The notes beneath the pieces are model-generated. The model was not told the origin of the DNA and did no database searches. It saw nothing but the letters and a program-made list of their open reading frames with translations. Below, piece after piece: positions 1-15,000 of a stretch of 64,000 nt of DNA. This stretch comes from Parelaphostrongylus tenuis (taxonomy: Eukaryota; Nematoda; Chromadorea; Rhabditida; Metastrongylidae). Position numbers and translations under genes: made by a program. The stretch's first letter is position 1; every line of letters starts with the position of its first letter. The DNA is taken from assembly GCA_019055375.1 (NCBI GenBank), contig JAHQIW010002128.1, positions 1-64,000 on the forward strand, read 5' to 3'.

Positions 1-3000
1 TATGATTATTCTTCAAGATGAATTCTCTGTGCGCTTTTACACGTTTCAGCCAAGATGCGAGTATTTTTAGATAGATTTCGATGCCAGCAATCACATGGTA
101 CTGTTGGATTCCGGATCCCATTGAAAACAGACAGAGTAATGACGTTAAAAGGGGTGCTATACTATACTAAAGCATATCAGTAGTGTAACATTCAACATGA
201 ATTCTCTGTGCACTTTTACATGTTTCATAAAAGATGCGATTATTTTTAGATAGATCTCGATGCCAACAATCATATGGTGCTATTGGATTCCGGATCCGAT
301 TGAAACAGACTGAGTAATGACGTTAAAATGGGTGCTATACTATACTAAAGCATATCAGTAGTGTAACATTCAACATGAATTCTTTGCGCGCTTTACACGT
401 TTCAGCCACGATGCGAGTATTTTTAGATAGATTCCATGCCAGCAATCACATGGTACTACTGGATTCCGGATCCGATTGAAACAGACTGAGTAATGACGTA
501 AAAAGACGTGCTATACTGTATAAAGCGTATCAGCGGTGACTATTGTTCAACATGAATTCTCTGCGCGCTTTTACACGTTTCAGCCAAGATGGGAGTATTT
601 TTAGATAGATCTCGATGCCAGCAATCAGATGGTACTATTGGATTCCGGATCCGATTGAAACAGACTGAGTAATGACGTAAAAAGACGTGCTATACTATAA
701 TAAAGCGTATCAGCAGTGACTATTGTTCAACACGAATTCTCTGTGCGCTTTTACACGTTTCAGCCAAGATGCGAGTATTTTTAGATAGATTTCCATGCCA
801 GCAATCACATGGTACTATTGGATTCCGGATCGATTGAAACAGACTGAGTAATGACGTAAAAAGACGTGCTATACTATAATAAAGCGTATCAGCAGTGACT
901 ATTGTTCAACATGAATTCTCTGTGCGCTTTTACATGTTTCAGCCAAGATGCGATTATTTTTAGATAGATCTCGATGCCAGCAATCAGATGGTACTCTTGG
1001 ATTCCGGATCCGATTGAAACAGACTGAGTAAGACGTAAAAAGGGGTGCTATACTATACTAAAGCGTATCAGTAATGTATCATTCAACATGAATTCTCTGT
1101 GCGCTTTTACATGTTTCATCCAAGATGCGATTACTTTTAGATAGATCTCGATGCCAGCAATCAGATGGTACTCTTGGATTCCGGATCCGATTGAAACAGA
1201 CTGAGTAATGATGTTAAAAGTGGGTGCTATACTATAATAAAGCGTATCAGCAGTGACTATTGTTCAACATGAATTCTTTGCGCGCTTTTACACGTTTCAG
1301 CCAAGATGCGAGTATTTTTAGATAGATCTCGATGCCAGCAATCAGATGGTACTATTGGATTCCGGATCCGATTGAAACAGACTGAGTAATGACGTTAAAA
1401 TGGGTGCTATACTATACTAAAGCGTATCATCAGTGTATCATTCAACATGAATTCTTTGCGCGCCTTTACACGTTTCAGCCACGATGCGAGTACTTTTAGA
1501 TAGATTTCCATGCCAGCAATCACATGGTACTACTGGATTCCGGATCCCATTGAAACAGACTGAGTAATGACGTAAAAAGACATGCTATACTATAATAAAG
1601 CGTGTCAGCAGTGACTATTATTCAACATGAATTCTTTGCGCGCTTTTACACGTTTCAGCCACGATGCGAGTATTTTTAGATATGTTTCGACGTCAGCAAT
1701 CACATGGTACTACTGGATCCGGATTCGATTGAAACAGACTGAGTAATGACGTAAAAAGACGTGCTATACTACATTAATGCGTATCAGCAGTAACTATTTG
1801 TTCAACATGATTCTCTGTGCGCTTTTACACGTTAAATAACAAGATGCGATTATTTTTAGATAGATCTCGATTTCAGCAATCAGATGGTACTATTGGATTC
1901 CGGATGCGATTGAAACAGACTGAGTAATGACGTAAAAAGACATGCTATACTATAATAAAAGCGTATCAGCAGTGACTGTTGTTCAACATGAATTTCTCTG
2001 GGCGCTTTTACATGTCTCAGCCAAGATGCGATTATTTTATATAGATTTCCATGCCAGCAATCACATGGTACAACTGGATTCCGGATCGATTGAAACAGAC
2101 TGAGTAATGACGTAAAAAGATGGTGTTATAGTATAATAAATTTATCATTAGTGATTATTGTTCAACATGATTTCTCTGTGCGCTTTTGACACGTTTCAGC
2201 CAAGATGCGAGTATATTTTAGATAGATCTCGATGCCAGCAATCACATGGTACTATTGGATTCCGGATTCGATTAGAAACAGACTGATGTAATGACAGTAA
2301 AAAAGGGGTGCTATACTCTAATAAAGCGTATCAGCAGTGACTAGTGTTCAACATGAATTCTTTGCACGCTTTTGCACGTTTCATCAAAGATGCGAGTATT
2401 TTTATATAGATTTCCATGCCAGCAATCACATGGTACTACTGGATTCCGGATTCGATTGAAACAGACTGAGTAATGACGTAAAAAGATGGTGCTTATAGTA
2501 AATAAATTGTATCATTAGTGATTATTTTTCAACATGATTTCTCTGTGCGCTTTTGCACGTTTCAGCCAAGATGCGAGTATTTTTAGATAGATTTCGATGC
2601 CAGCAATCAGATGGTACTATTGGATTCCGGATCCATTAGAAACAGACTGAGTAATGACGTAAAAAGAGGTGCTATACTATAATAAAGCGTATCACAGTGA
2701 CTGTTGTTCAACATGAATTCTCTGTGCGCTTTTACACGTTTCAGCCAAGATGCGATTATTTTTAGATAGATCTCGATGCCAGCAATCAGATGGTACTAGT
2801 TGGATTCCGGATCCGATAGAAACAGACTGAGTAATGACGTAAAAAGTGGTGCTATACTATAATAAAGCGAATCAGTGTGTATCATTCACATGAATTCTCT
2901 GTGCGCTCTTACACGTTTCAGCAAAGATGCGATTATTTTTAGATAGACTCTCGATGCCAGCAATCAGATGGTACTATTGGATTCCGGATCCAATAGAAAC

Positions 3001-6000
3001 AGACTGAGTAATGACGTAAAAAATGGTGCTATACTATGATAAAGCGTATCATCAGTGATTATTGTTCAACATGAATTCTCTGTGCGCTTTTACACGTTTC
3101 AGCCAAGATGCGATTATTTTAGATAGATCTCGATGCCAGCAATCAGATGGTACTATTGGATTCCGGATCCGATAGAAACAGACTGAGTAATGACGTAAAA
3201 AGTGGTGCTATACTGTAATAAAGCGTATCATCAGTGATTATTGTTCAACATGAATTCTCTGTGCGCTTTTACACGTTTCAGCCAAGATGCGATTATTTTT
3301 AGATAGATCTCGATGCCAGCAATCAGATGGTACTATTGGATTCCGGATCCAAAAGAAACAGACTGAGTAATGACGTAAAAAGTGGTGCTATACTGTAATA
3401 AAGCGTATCATTAGTGATTATTGTTCAACATGAATTCTCTGTGCGCTTTTACACGTTTCAGCCAAGATGCGATTATTTTTAGATAGATCTCGATGCCAGC
3501 AATCAGATGGTACTATTGGATTCCGGATCCGATAGAAACAGACTGAGTAATGACGTAAAAAGTGGTGCTATACTATGATAAAGCGTACCATTAGTGTATC
3601 ATTCAACATGAATTCTCTGTGCGCTTTTACACGTTTCAGCCAAGATGCGATTATTTTTAGATAGATCTCGATGCCAGCAATCAGATGGTACAATTGGATT
3701 CCGGATCCGATTAGAAACAGACTGAGTAATGACGTAAAAAGTGGTGCTATACTATGATAAAGCGTACCATTAGTGTATCATTCAACATGAATTCTCTGTG
3801 CGCTTTTACACGTTTCAGCCAAGATGCGATTATTTTTAGATAGATCTCGATGCCAGCAATCAGATGGTACAATTGGATTCCGGATCCGATAGAAACAGAC
3901 TGAGTAATGACGTAAAAAGTGGTGCTATACTATGATAAAGCGTACCATTAGTGTATCATTCAACATGAATTCTCTGTGCGCTTTTACACGTTTCAGCCAA
4001 GATGCGATTATTTTTAGATAGATCTCGATGCCAGCAATCAGATGGTACTATTGGATTCCGGATCCGATAGAAACAGACTGAGTAATGACGTAAAAAGTGG
4101 TGCTATACTATGATAAAGCGTACCATTAGTGTATCATTCAACATGAATTCTCTGTGCGCTTTTACACGTTTCAGCCAAGATGCGATTATTTTTAGATAGA
4201 TCTCGATGCCAGCAATCAGATGGTACTATTGGATTCCGGATCCGATTAGAAACAGACTGAGTAATGACGTAAAAAGTGGTGCTATACTATGATAAAGCGT
4301 ACCATTAGTGTATCATTCAACATGAATTCTCTGTGCGCTTTTACACGTTTCAGCCAAGATGCGATTATTTTTAGATAGATCTCGATGCCAGCAATCAGAT
4401 GGTACTATTGGATTCCGGATCCGATAGAAACAGACTGAGTAATGACGTAAAAAGTGGTGCTATACTATGATAAAGCGTACCATTAGTGTATCATTCAACA
4501 TGAATTCTCTGTGCGCTTTTACACGTTTCAGCCAAGATGCGATTATTTTTAGATAGATCTCGATGCCAGCAATCAGATGGTACTATTGGATTCCGGATCC
4601 GATAGAAACAGACTGAGTAATGACGTAAAAAGTGGTGCTATACTATGATAAAGCGTATCATCAGTGATATTGTTCAACATGAATTCTCTGTGCGCTTTTA
4701 CACGTTTCAGCCAAGATGCGATTATTTTTAGATAGATCTCGATGCCAGCAATCAGATGGTACTATTGGATTCCGGATCCGATAGAAACAGACTGAGTAAT
4801 GACGTAAAAAGTGGTGCTATACTGTATAAAGCGTATCATCAGTGATATCGTTCAACATGAATTCTCTGTGCGCTTTTACACGTTTCAGCCAAGATGCGAT
4901 TATTTTTAGATAGATCTCGATGCCAGCAATCAGATGGTACTATTGGATTCCGGATCCGATAGAAACAGACTGAGTAATGACGTAAAAAGTGGTGCTATAC
5001 TATGATAAAGCGTACCATTAGTGTATCATTCAACATGAATTCTCTGTGCGCTTTTACACGTTTCAGCCAAGATGCGATTATTTTTAGATAGATCTCGATG
5101 CCAGCAATCAGATGGTACAATTGGATTCCGGATCCGATAGAAACAGACTGAGTAATGACGTAAAAAGTGGTGCTATACTGTAATAAAGCGTACCATCAGT
5201 GATATTGTTCAACATGAATTCTCTGTGCGCTTTTACACGTTTCAGCCAAGATGCGATTATTTTTAGATAGATCTCGATGCCAGCAATCAGATGGTACTAT
5301 TGGATTCCGGATCCGATAGAAACAGACTGAGTAATGACGTAAAAAGTGGTGCTATACTATGATAAAGCGTACCATCTAGTGTATCATTCAACATGAATTC
5401 TCTGTGCGCTTTTACACGTTTCAGCCAAGATGCGATTATTTTTAGATAGATCTCGATGCCAGCAATCAGATGGTACTATTGGATTCCGGATCCGATAGAA
5501 ACAGACTGAGTAATGACGTAAAAAGTGGTGCTATACTATGATAAAGCGTACCATCAGTGTATCATTCAACATGAATTCTCTGTGCGCTTTTACACGTTTC
5601 AGCCAAGATGCGATTATTTTTAGATAGATCTCGATGCCAGCAATCAGATGGTACTATTGGATTCCGGATCCGATAGAAACAGACTGAGTAATGACGTAAA
5701 AAGTGGTGCTATACTATAATAAAGCGTATCATCAGTGTATCATTCAACATGAATTCTCTGTGCGCTTTTACACGTTTCAGCCAAGATGCGATTATTTTTA
5801 GATAGATCTCGATGCCAGCAATCAGATGGTACAATTGGATTCCGGATCCGATAGAAACAGACTGAGTAATGACGTAAAAAGTGGTGCTATACTATAATAA
5901 AGCGTATCATCAGTGATTATCGTTCAACATGAATTCTCTGTGCGCTTTTACACGTTTCAGCCAAGATGCGATTATTTTTAGATAGATCTCGATGCCAGCA

Positions 6001-9000
6001 ATCAGATGGTACTATTGGATTCCGGATCCGATAGAAACAGACTGAGTAATGACGTAAAAAGTGGTGCTATACTGTAATAAAGCGTATCATCAGTGATTAT
6101 TGTTCAACATGAATTCTCTGTGCGCTTTTACACGTTTCAGCCAAGATGCGATTATTTTTAGATAGATCTCGATGCCAGCAATCAGATGGTACTATTGGAT
6201 TCCGGATCCGATAGAAACAGACTGAGTAATGACGTAAAAAGTGGTGCTATACTGTAATAAAGCGTATCATCAGTGATATCGTTCAACATGAATTCTCTGT
6301 GCGCTTTTACACGTTTCAGCCAAGATGCGATTATTTTTAGATAGATCTCGATGCCAGCAATCAGATGGTACAATTGGATTCCGGATCCGATAGAAACAGA
6401 CTGAGTAATGACGTAAAAAGTGGTGCTATACTGTAATAAAGCGTATCATCAGTGATATTGTTCAACATGAATTCTCTGTGCGCTTTTACACGTTTCAGCC
6501 AAGATGCGATTATTTTTAGATAGATCTCGATGCCAGCAATCAGATGGTACTATTGGATTCCGGATCCGATAGAAACAGACTGAGTAATGACGTAAAAAGT
6601 GGTGCTATACTGTAATAAAGCGTATCATCAGTGATATTGTTCAACATGAATTCTCTGTGCGCTTTTACACGTTTCAGCCAAGATGCGATTATTTTTAGAT
6701 AGATCTCGATGCCAGCAATCAGATGGTACTATTGGATTCCGGATCCGATAGAAACAGACTGAGTAATGACGTAAAAAGTGGTGCTATACTGTAATAAAGC
6801 GTATCATCAGTGATTATTGTTCAACATGAATTCTCTGTGCGCTTTTACACGTTTCAGCCAAGATGCGATTATTTTTAGATAGATCTCGATGCCAGCAATC
6901 AGATGGTACAATTGGATTCCGGATCCGATTAGAAACAGACTGAGTAATGACGTAAAAAGTGGTGCTATACTAATAAAGCGTATCATCAGTGATATTGTTC
7001 AACATGAATTCTCTGTGCGCTTTTACACGTTTCAGCCAAGATGCGATTATTTTTAGATAGATCTCGATGCCAGCAATCAGATGGTACTATTGGATTCCGG
7101 ATCCGATAGAAACAGACTGAGTAATGACGTAAAAAGTGGTGCTATACGTAATAAAGCGTATCATTAGTGATTATTGTTCAACATGAATTCTCTGTGCGCT
7201 TTACACGTTTCAGCCAAGATGCGATTATTTTTAGATAGATCTCGATGCCAGCAATCAGATGGTACTATTGGATTCCGGATCCGATAGAAACAGACTGAGT
7301 AATGACGTAAAAAATGGTGCTATACTGTAATAAAGCGTATCATCAGTGATATTGTTCAACATGAATTCTCTGTGCGCTTTTACACGTTTCAGACAAGATG
7401 CGATTATTTTTAGATAGATCTCGATGCCAGCAATCAGATGGTACAATTGGATTCCGGATCCGATAGAAACAGACTGAGTAATGACGTAAAAAGTGGTGCT
7501 ATACTGTAATAAAGCGTATCATCAGTGATTATTGTTCAACATGAATTCTCTGTGCGCTTTTACACGTTTCAGCCAAGATGCGATTATTTTTAGATAGATC
7601 TCGATGCCAGCAATCAGATGGTACAATTGGATTCCGGATCCGATTAGAACAGACTGAGTAATGACGTAAAAAGTGGTGCTATACTGTAATAAAGCGTATC
7701 ATCAGTGATTATTGTTCAACATGAATTCTCTGTGCGCTTTTACACGTTTCAGCCAAGATGCGATTATTTTTAGATAGATCTCGATGCCAGCAATCAGATG
7801 GTACTATTGGATTCCGGATCCGATTAGAAACAGACTGAGTAATGACGTAAAAAGTGGTGCTATACTGTAATAAAGCGTATCATCAGTGATTATTGTTCAA
7901 CATGAATTCTCTGTGCGCTTTTACACGTTTCAGCCAAGATGCGATTATTTTTAGATAGATCTCGATGCCAGCAATCAGATGGTACTATTGGATTCCGGAT
8001 CCGATTAGAAACAGACTGAGTAATGACGTAAAAAGTGGTGCTATACTATGATAAAGCGTACCATTAGTGATTATTATTCAACATGAATTCTCTGTGCGCT
8101 TTTACACGTTTCAGCCAAGATGCGATTATTTTTAGATAGATCTCGATGCCAGCAATCAGATGGTACTATTGGATTCCGGATCCGATTAGAAACAGACTGA
8201 GTAATGACGTAAAAAGTGTGCTATACTGTAATAAAGCGTATCATCAGTGATATGTTCAACATGAATTCTCTGTGCGCTTTTACACGTTTCAGCAAGATGC
8301 GATTATTTTTAGATAGATCTCGATGCCAGCAATCAGATGGTACTATTGGATTCCGGATCCGATAGAAACAGACTGAGTAATGACGTAAAAAGTGGTGCTA
8401 TACTGTAATAAAGCGTATCATCAGTGTATTATTCAACATGAATTCTCTGTGCGCTTTTACACGTTTCAGCCAAGATGCGATTATTTTTAGATAGATCTCC
8501 ATGCCAGCAATCAGATGGTACAATTGGATTCCGGATCCGATTAGAAACAGACTGAGTAATGACGTAAAAAATGGTGCTTATACTATAATAAAGCGTACCA
8601 TCAGTGATTATTGTTCAACATGAATTCTCTGTGCGCTTTTACACGTTTCAGCCAAGATGCGATTATTTTAGATAGATCTCGATGCCAGCAATCAGATGGT
8701 ACTATTGGATTCCGGATCCGATTAGAAACAGACTGAGTAATGACGTAAAAAGTGGTGCTATACTGTAATAAAGCGTATCATCAGTGATTATTGTTCAACA
8801 TGAATTCTCTGTGCGCTTTTACACGTTTCAGCCAAGATGCGATTATTTTTAGATAGATCTCGATGCCAGCAATCAGATGGTACTATTGGATTCCGGATCC
8901 GATAGAAACAGACTGAGTAATGACGTAAAAAGTGGTGCTATACTGTAATAAAGCGTATCATCAGTGATTATTGTTCAACATGAATTCTCTGTGCGCTTTT

Positions 9001-12000
9001 ACACGTTTCAGCCAAGATGCGATTATTTTTAGATAGATCTCGATGCCAGCAATCAGATGGTACTATTGGATTCCGGATCCAAAGAAACAGACTGAGTAAT
9101 GACGTAAAAAGTGGTGCTATACTATGATAAAGCGTACCATTAGTGTATTATTCAACATGAATTCTCTGTGCGCTTTTACACGTTTCAGCCAAGATGCGAT
9201 TATTTTTAGATAGATCTCGATGCCAGCAATCAGATGGTACTATTGGATTCCGGATCCGATAGAAACAGACTGAGTAATGACGTAAAAAGTGGTGCTATAC
9301 TATGATAAAGCGTACCATCAGTGTTATCATTCAACATGAATTCTCTGTGCGCTTTTACACGTTTCAGCCAAGATGCGATTATTTTTAGATAGATCTCGAT
9401 GCCAGCAATCAGATGGTACTATTGGATTCCGGATCCGATAGAAACAGACTGAGTAATGACGTAAAAAGTGGTGCTATACTGTAATAAAGCGTATCATCAG
9501 TGATTATTGTTCAACATGAATTCTCTGTGCGCTTTTACACGTTTCAGCCAAGATGCGATTATTTTTAGATAGATCTCGATGCCAGCAATCAGATGGTACT
9601 ATTGGATTCCGGATCCGATAGAAACAGACTGAGTAATGACGTAAAAAGTGGTGCTATACTGTAATAAAGCGTATCATCAGTGATTATTGTTCAACATGAA
9701 TTCTCTGTGCGCTTTTACACGTTTCAGCCAAGATGCGATTATTTTTAGATAGATCTCGATGCCAGCAATCAGATGGTACTATTGGATTCCGGATCCGATA
9801 GAAACAGACTGAGTAATGACGTAAAAAGTGGTGCTATACTATGATAAAGCGTACCATTAGTGTATCATTCAACATGAATTCTCTGTGCGCTTTTACACGT
9901 TTCAGCCAAGATGCGATTATTTTTAGATAGATCTCGATGCCAGCAATCAGATGGTACAATTGGATTCCGGATCCGATAGAAACAGACTGAGTAATGACGT
10001 AAAAAGTGGTGCTATACTATGATAAAGCGTACCATTAGTGTATCATTCAACATGAATTCTCTGTGCGCTTTTACACGTTTCAGCCAAGATGCGATTATTT
10101 TTAGATAGATCTCGATGCCAGCAATCAGATGGTACTATTGGATTCCGGATCCGATAGAAACAGACTGAGTAATGACGTAAAAAGTGGTGCTATACTATGA
10201 TAAAGCGTACCATCTAGTGTATCATTCAACATGAATTCTCTGTGCGCTTTTACACGTTTCAGCCAAGATGCGATTATTTTTAGATAGATCTCGATGCCAG
10301 CAATCAGATGGTACTATTGGATTCCGGATCCGATAGAAACAGACTGAGTAATGACGTAAAAAGTGGTGCTATACTATGATAAAGCGTACCATTAGTGTAT
10401 CATTCAACATGAATTCTCTGTGCGCTTTTACACGTTTCAGCCAAGATGCGATTATTTTTAGATAGATCTCGATGCCAGCAATCAGATGGTACAATTGGAT
10501 TCCGGATCCGATAGAAACAGACTGAGTAATGACGTAAAAAGTGGTGCTATACTGTAATAAAGCGTACCATTAGTGTATCATTCAACATGAATTCTCTGTG
10601 CGCTTTTACACGTTTCAGCCAAGATGCGATTATTTTTAGATAGATCTCGATGCCAGCAATCAGATGGTACAATTGGATTCCGGATCCGATAGAAACAGAC
10701 TGAGTAATGACGTAAAAAGTGGTGCTATACTATGATAAAGCGTACCATCTAGTGTATCATTCAACATGAATTCTCTGTGCGCTTTTACACGTTTCAGCCA
10801 AGATGCGATTATTTTTAGATAGATCTCGATGCCAGCAATCAGATGGTACTATTGGATTCCGGATCCGATAGAAACAGACTGAGTAATGACGTAAAAAGTG
10901 GTGCTATACTGTAATAAAGCGTATCATCAGTGATTATTGTTCAACATGAATTCTCTGTGCGCTTTTACACGTTTCAGCCAAGATGCGATTATTTTTAGAT
11001 AGATCTCGATGCCAGCAATCAGATGGTACTATTGGATTCCGGATCCGATAGAAACAGACTGAGTAATGACGTAAAAAGTGGTGCTATACTATGATAAAGC
11101 GTACCATTAGTGTATCATTCAACATGAATTCTCTGTGCGCTTTTACACGTTTCAGCCAAGATGCGATTATTTTTAGATAGATCTCGATGCCAGCAATCAG
11201 ATGGTACTATTGGATTCCGGATCCGATAGAAACAGACTGAGTAATGACGTAAAAAGTGGTGCTATACTATGATAAAGCGTATCATTAGTGATATGTTCAA
11301 CATGAATTCTCTGTGCGCTTTTACACGTTTCAGCCAAGATGCGATTATTTTTAGATAGATCTCGATGCCAGCAATCAGATGGTACTATTGGATTCCGGAT
11401 CCGATAGAAACAGACTGAGTAATGACGTAAAAAGTGGTGCTATACTATGATAAAGCGTATCATTAGTGTATCATTCAACATGAATTCTCTGTGCGCTTTT
11501 ACACGTTTCAGCCAAGATGCGATTATTTTTAGATAGATCTCGATGCCAGCAATCAGATGGTACTATTGGATTCCGGATCCGATAGAAACAGACTGAGTAA
11601 TGACGTAAAAAGTGGTGCTATACTATGATAAAGCGTATCATCAGTGATTATCATTCAACATGAATTCTCTGCGCGCTTTTACACGTTTCAGCCAAGATGC
11701 GATTATTTTTAGATAGATCTCGATGCCAGCAATCAGATGGTACTATTGGATTCCGGATCCGATAGAAACAGACTGAGTAATGACGTAAAAAGTGGTGCTA
11801 TACTATGATAAAGCGTACCATTAGTGTATCATTCAACATGAATTCTCTGTGCGCTTTTACACGTTTCAGCCAAGATGCGATTATTTTTAGATAGATCTCG
11901 ATGCCAGCAATCAGATGGTACTATTGGATTCCGGATCCGATAGAAACAGACTGAGTAATGACGTAAAAAGTGGTGCTATACTATGATAAAGCGTACCATC

Positions 12001-15000
12001 TAGTGTATCATTCAACATGAATTCTCTGTGCGCTTTTACACGTTTCAGCCAAGATGCGATTATTTTTAGATAGATCTCGATGCCAGCAATCAGATGGTAC
12101 TATTGGATTCCGGATCCGATAGAAACAGACTGAGTAATGACGTAAAAAGTGGTGCTATACTGTAATAAAGCGTATCATCAGTGATTATTGTTCAACATGA
12201 ATTCTCTGTGCGCTTTTACACGTTTCAGCCAAGATGCGATTATTTTTAGATAGATCTCGATGCCAGCAATCAGATGGTACTATTGGATTCCGGATCCGAA
12301 AGAAACAGACTGAGTAATGACGTAAAAAGTGGTGCTATACTATGATAAAGCGTACCATTAGTGTATCATTCAACATGAATTCTCTGTGCGCTTTTACACG
12401 TTTCAGCCAAGATGCGATTATTTTTAGATAGATCTCGATGCCAGCAATCAGATGGTACTATTGGATTCCGGATCCATAGAAACAGACTGAGTAATGACGT
12501 AAAAAGTGGTGCTATACTGTAATAAAGCGTATCATCAGTGATTATTGTTCAACATGAATTCTCTGTGCGCTTTTACACGTTTCAGCCAAGATGCGATTAT
12601 TTTTAGATAGATCTCGATGCCAGCAATCAGATGGTACTATTGGATTCCGGATCCGATAGAAACAGACTGAGTAATGACGTAAAAAGTGGTGCTATACTGT
12701 AATAAAGCGTATCATTAGTGATATTGTTCAACATGAATTCTCTGTGCGCTTTTACACGTTTCAGCCAAGATGCGATTATTTTAGATAGATCTCGATGCCA
12801 GCAATCAGATGGTACTATTGGATTCCGGATTCGATAGAAACAGACTGAGTAATGACGTAAAAAGATGGTGCTATACATGTAATAAAGCGTATCATCAGTG
12901 TATTGTTCAACATGAATTCTCTGTGCGCTTTTACACGTTTCAGCCAAGATGCGATTATTTTTAGATAGATCTCGATGCCAGCAATCAGATGGTACTATTG
13001 GATTCCGGATCGATTGAAACAGACTGAGTAATGACGTTAAAAAGGGGTGCTATACTATACTAAAGCATATCAGTGTGTATCATTCAACATGAATTCTCTG
13101 TGCGCTTTTTCACGTTCCAGCCAAGATGCGAGTATTTTTAGATAGATCTCCATGCCAGCAATCAGATGGTACTATTGGATTCCGGATCCGATTGAAACAG
13201 ACTGAGTAATGACGTAAAAAAGACGTGCTATACTATAATAAAGCGTATTAGTCAGTGTTACATTCAACATGATTTCTCTGTGCGCTTTTACATGTTTCAT
13301 AAAAGATGCGATTATTTTTTAGATAGATGTCGATGTCAGCAATCAGATGGTACTATTGGATTCCGGATCCGATTGAAGCAGACTGAGTAATGACGTAAAA
13401 AGGGTGCTATACTATATCAAAGCGATATCAGTAGTGTAACATTCAACATGATTTCTCTGTGCGCTTTTACACGTTTCATCAAAGATGCGATTATTTTTAG
13501 ATATGATCTCGATGCCAGCAATCAGATGGTACTACTGGATTCCGGATTCGATAGAAACAGACTGAGTAATGACGTAAAAATGGTGCTATACTGTAATTAA
13601 GCGTATCATCAGTGATTATTGTTCAACATGAATTCTCTGTGCTCTTTTACACGTTTCAGCAAAGATGCGATTATTTTTTAGATAGATCTCGATGCCAGCA
13701 ATCAGATGGTACTATTGGATTCCGGATCCGATTGAAGCAGACTGAGTAATGACGTAAAAAGTGGTGCTATACTGTAATAAAGCGTATCATTAGTGATTAT
13801 TGTTCAACATGATTCTCTGTGCGCTTTTACACGTTTAAGCAAAGATGCGATTATTTTTAGATAGATCTCGATGCCAGCAATCAGATGGTACTATTGGATT
13901 CCGGATCCGATAGAAACAGACTGAGTAATGACGTAAAAAGTGGTGCTATACTATACTAAAGCGTATCAGTAGTGTATCATTCAACATGAATTCTCTGTGC
14001 GCTTTTACACGTTTCATCCAAGATGCGATTATTTTTAGATAGATCTCGATGCCAGCAATCAGATGGTACTATTGGATTCCGGATCCGATTAGAAACAGAC
14101 TGAGTAATGACGTAAAAAGTGGTGCTATACTATACTAAAGCGTATCATAGTGTATCATTCAACATGAATTCTCTGTGCGCTTTTACACGTTTCAGTAAAA
14201 GATGCGATTATTTTTAGATAGATCTCGATGCCAGCAATCAGATGGTACTCTTGGATTCCGGATCCGATAGAAACAGACTGAGTAATGACGTAAAAAGTGG
14301 TGCTATACTATAATAAAGCGTATCATCAGTGATTATTGTTCAACATGAATTCTCTGTGCGCTTTTACACGTTTCAGCCAAGATGCGATTATTTTTAGATA
14401 GATCTCGATGCCAGCAATCAGATGGTACTATTGGATTCCGGATCCGATTAGAAACAGACTGAGTAATGACGTAAAAAGTGGTGCTATACTGTAATAAAGC
14501 GTATCATCAGTGATTATTGTTCAACATGAATTCTCTGCGCGCTTTTACACGTTTCAGCTAAGATGCGATTATTTTTAGATAGATCTCGATGCCAGCAATC
14601 AGATGGTACTATTGGATTCCGGATCCAATAGAAACAGACTGAGTAATGACGTAAAAAGTGGTGCTATACTATAATAAAGCGTATCATCAGTGATTATTGT
14701 TCAACATGAATTCTCTGCGCGCTTTTACACGTTTCAGCCAAGATGCGATTATTTTTAGATAGATCTCGATGCCAGCAATCACATGGTACTACTGGATTCC
14801 GGATCCGATTAGAAACAGACTGAGTAATGACGTAAAAAGTGGTGCTATACTGTAATAAATCGTATCATCAGTGATTATTGTTCAACATGATTCTCTGTGC
14901 GCTTTTACACGTTTCAGCCAAGATGCGATTATTTTTAGATAGATCTCGATGCCAGCAATCAGATGGTACTATTGGATTCCGGATCCGATGAAACAGACTG

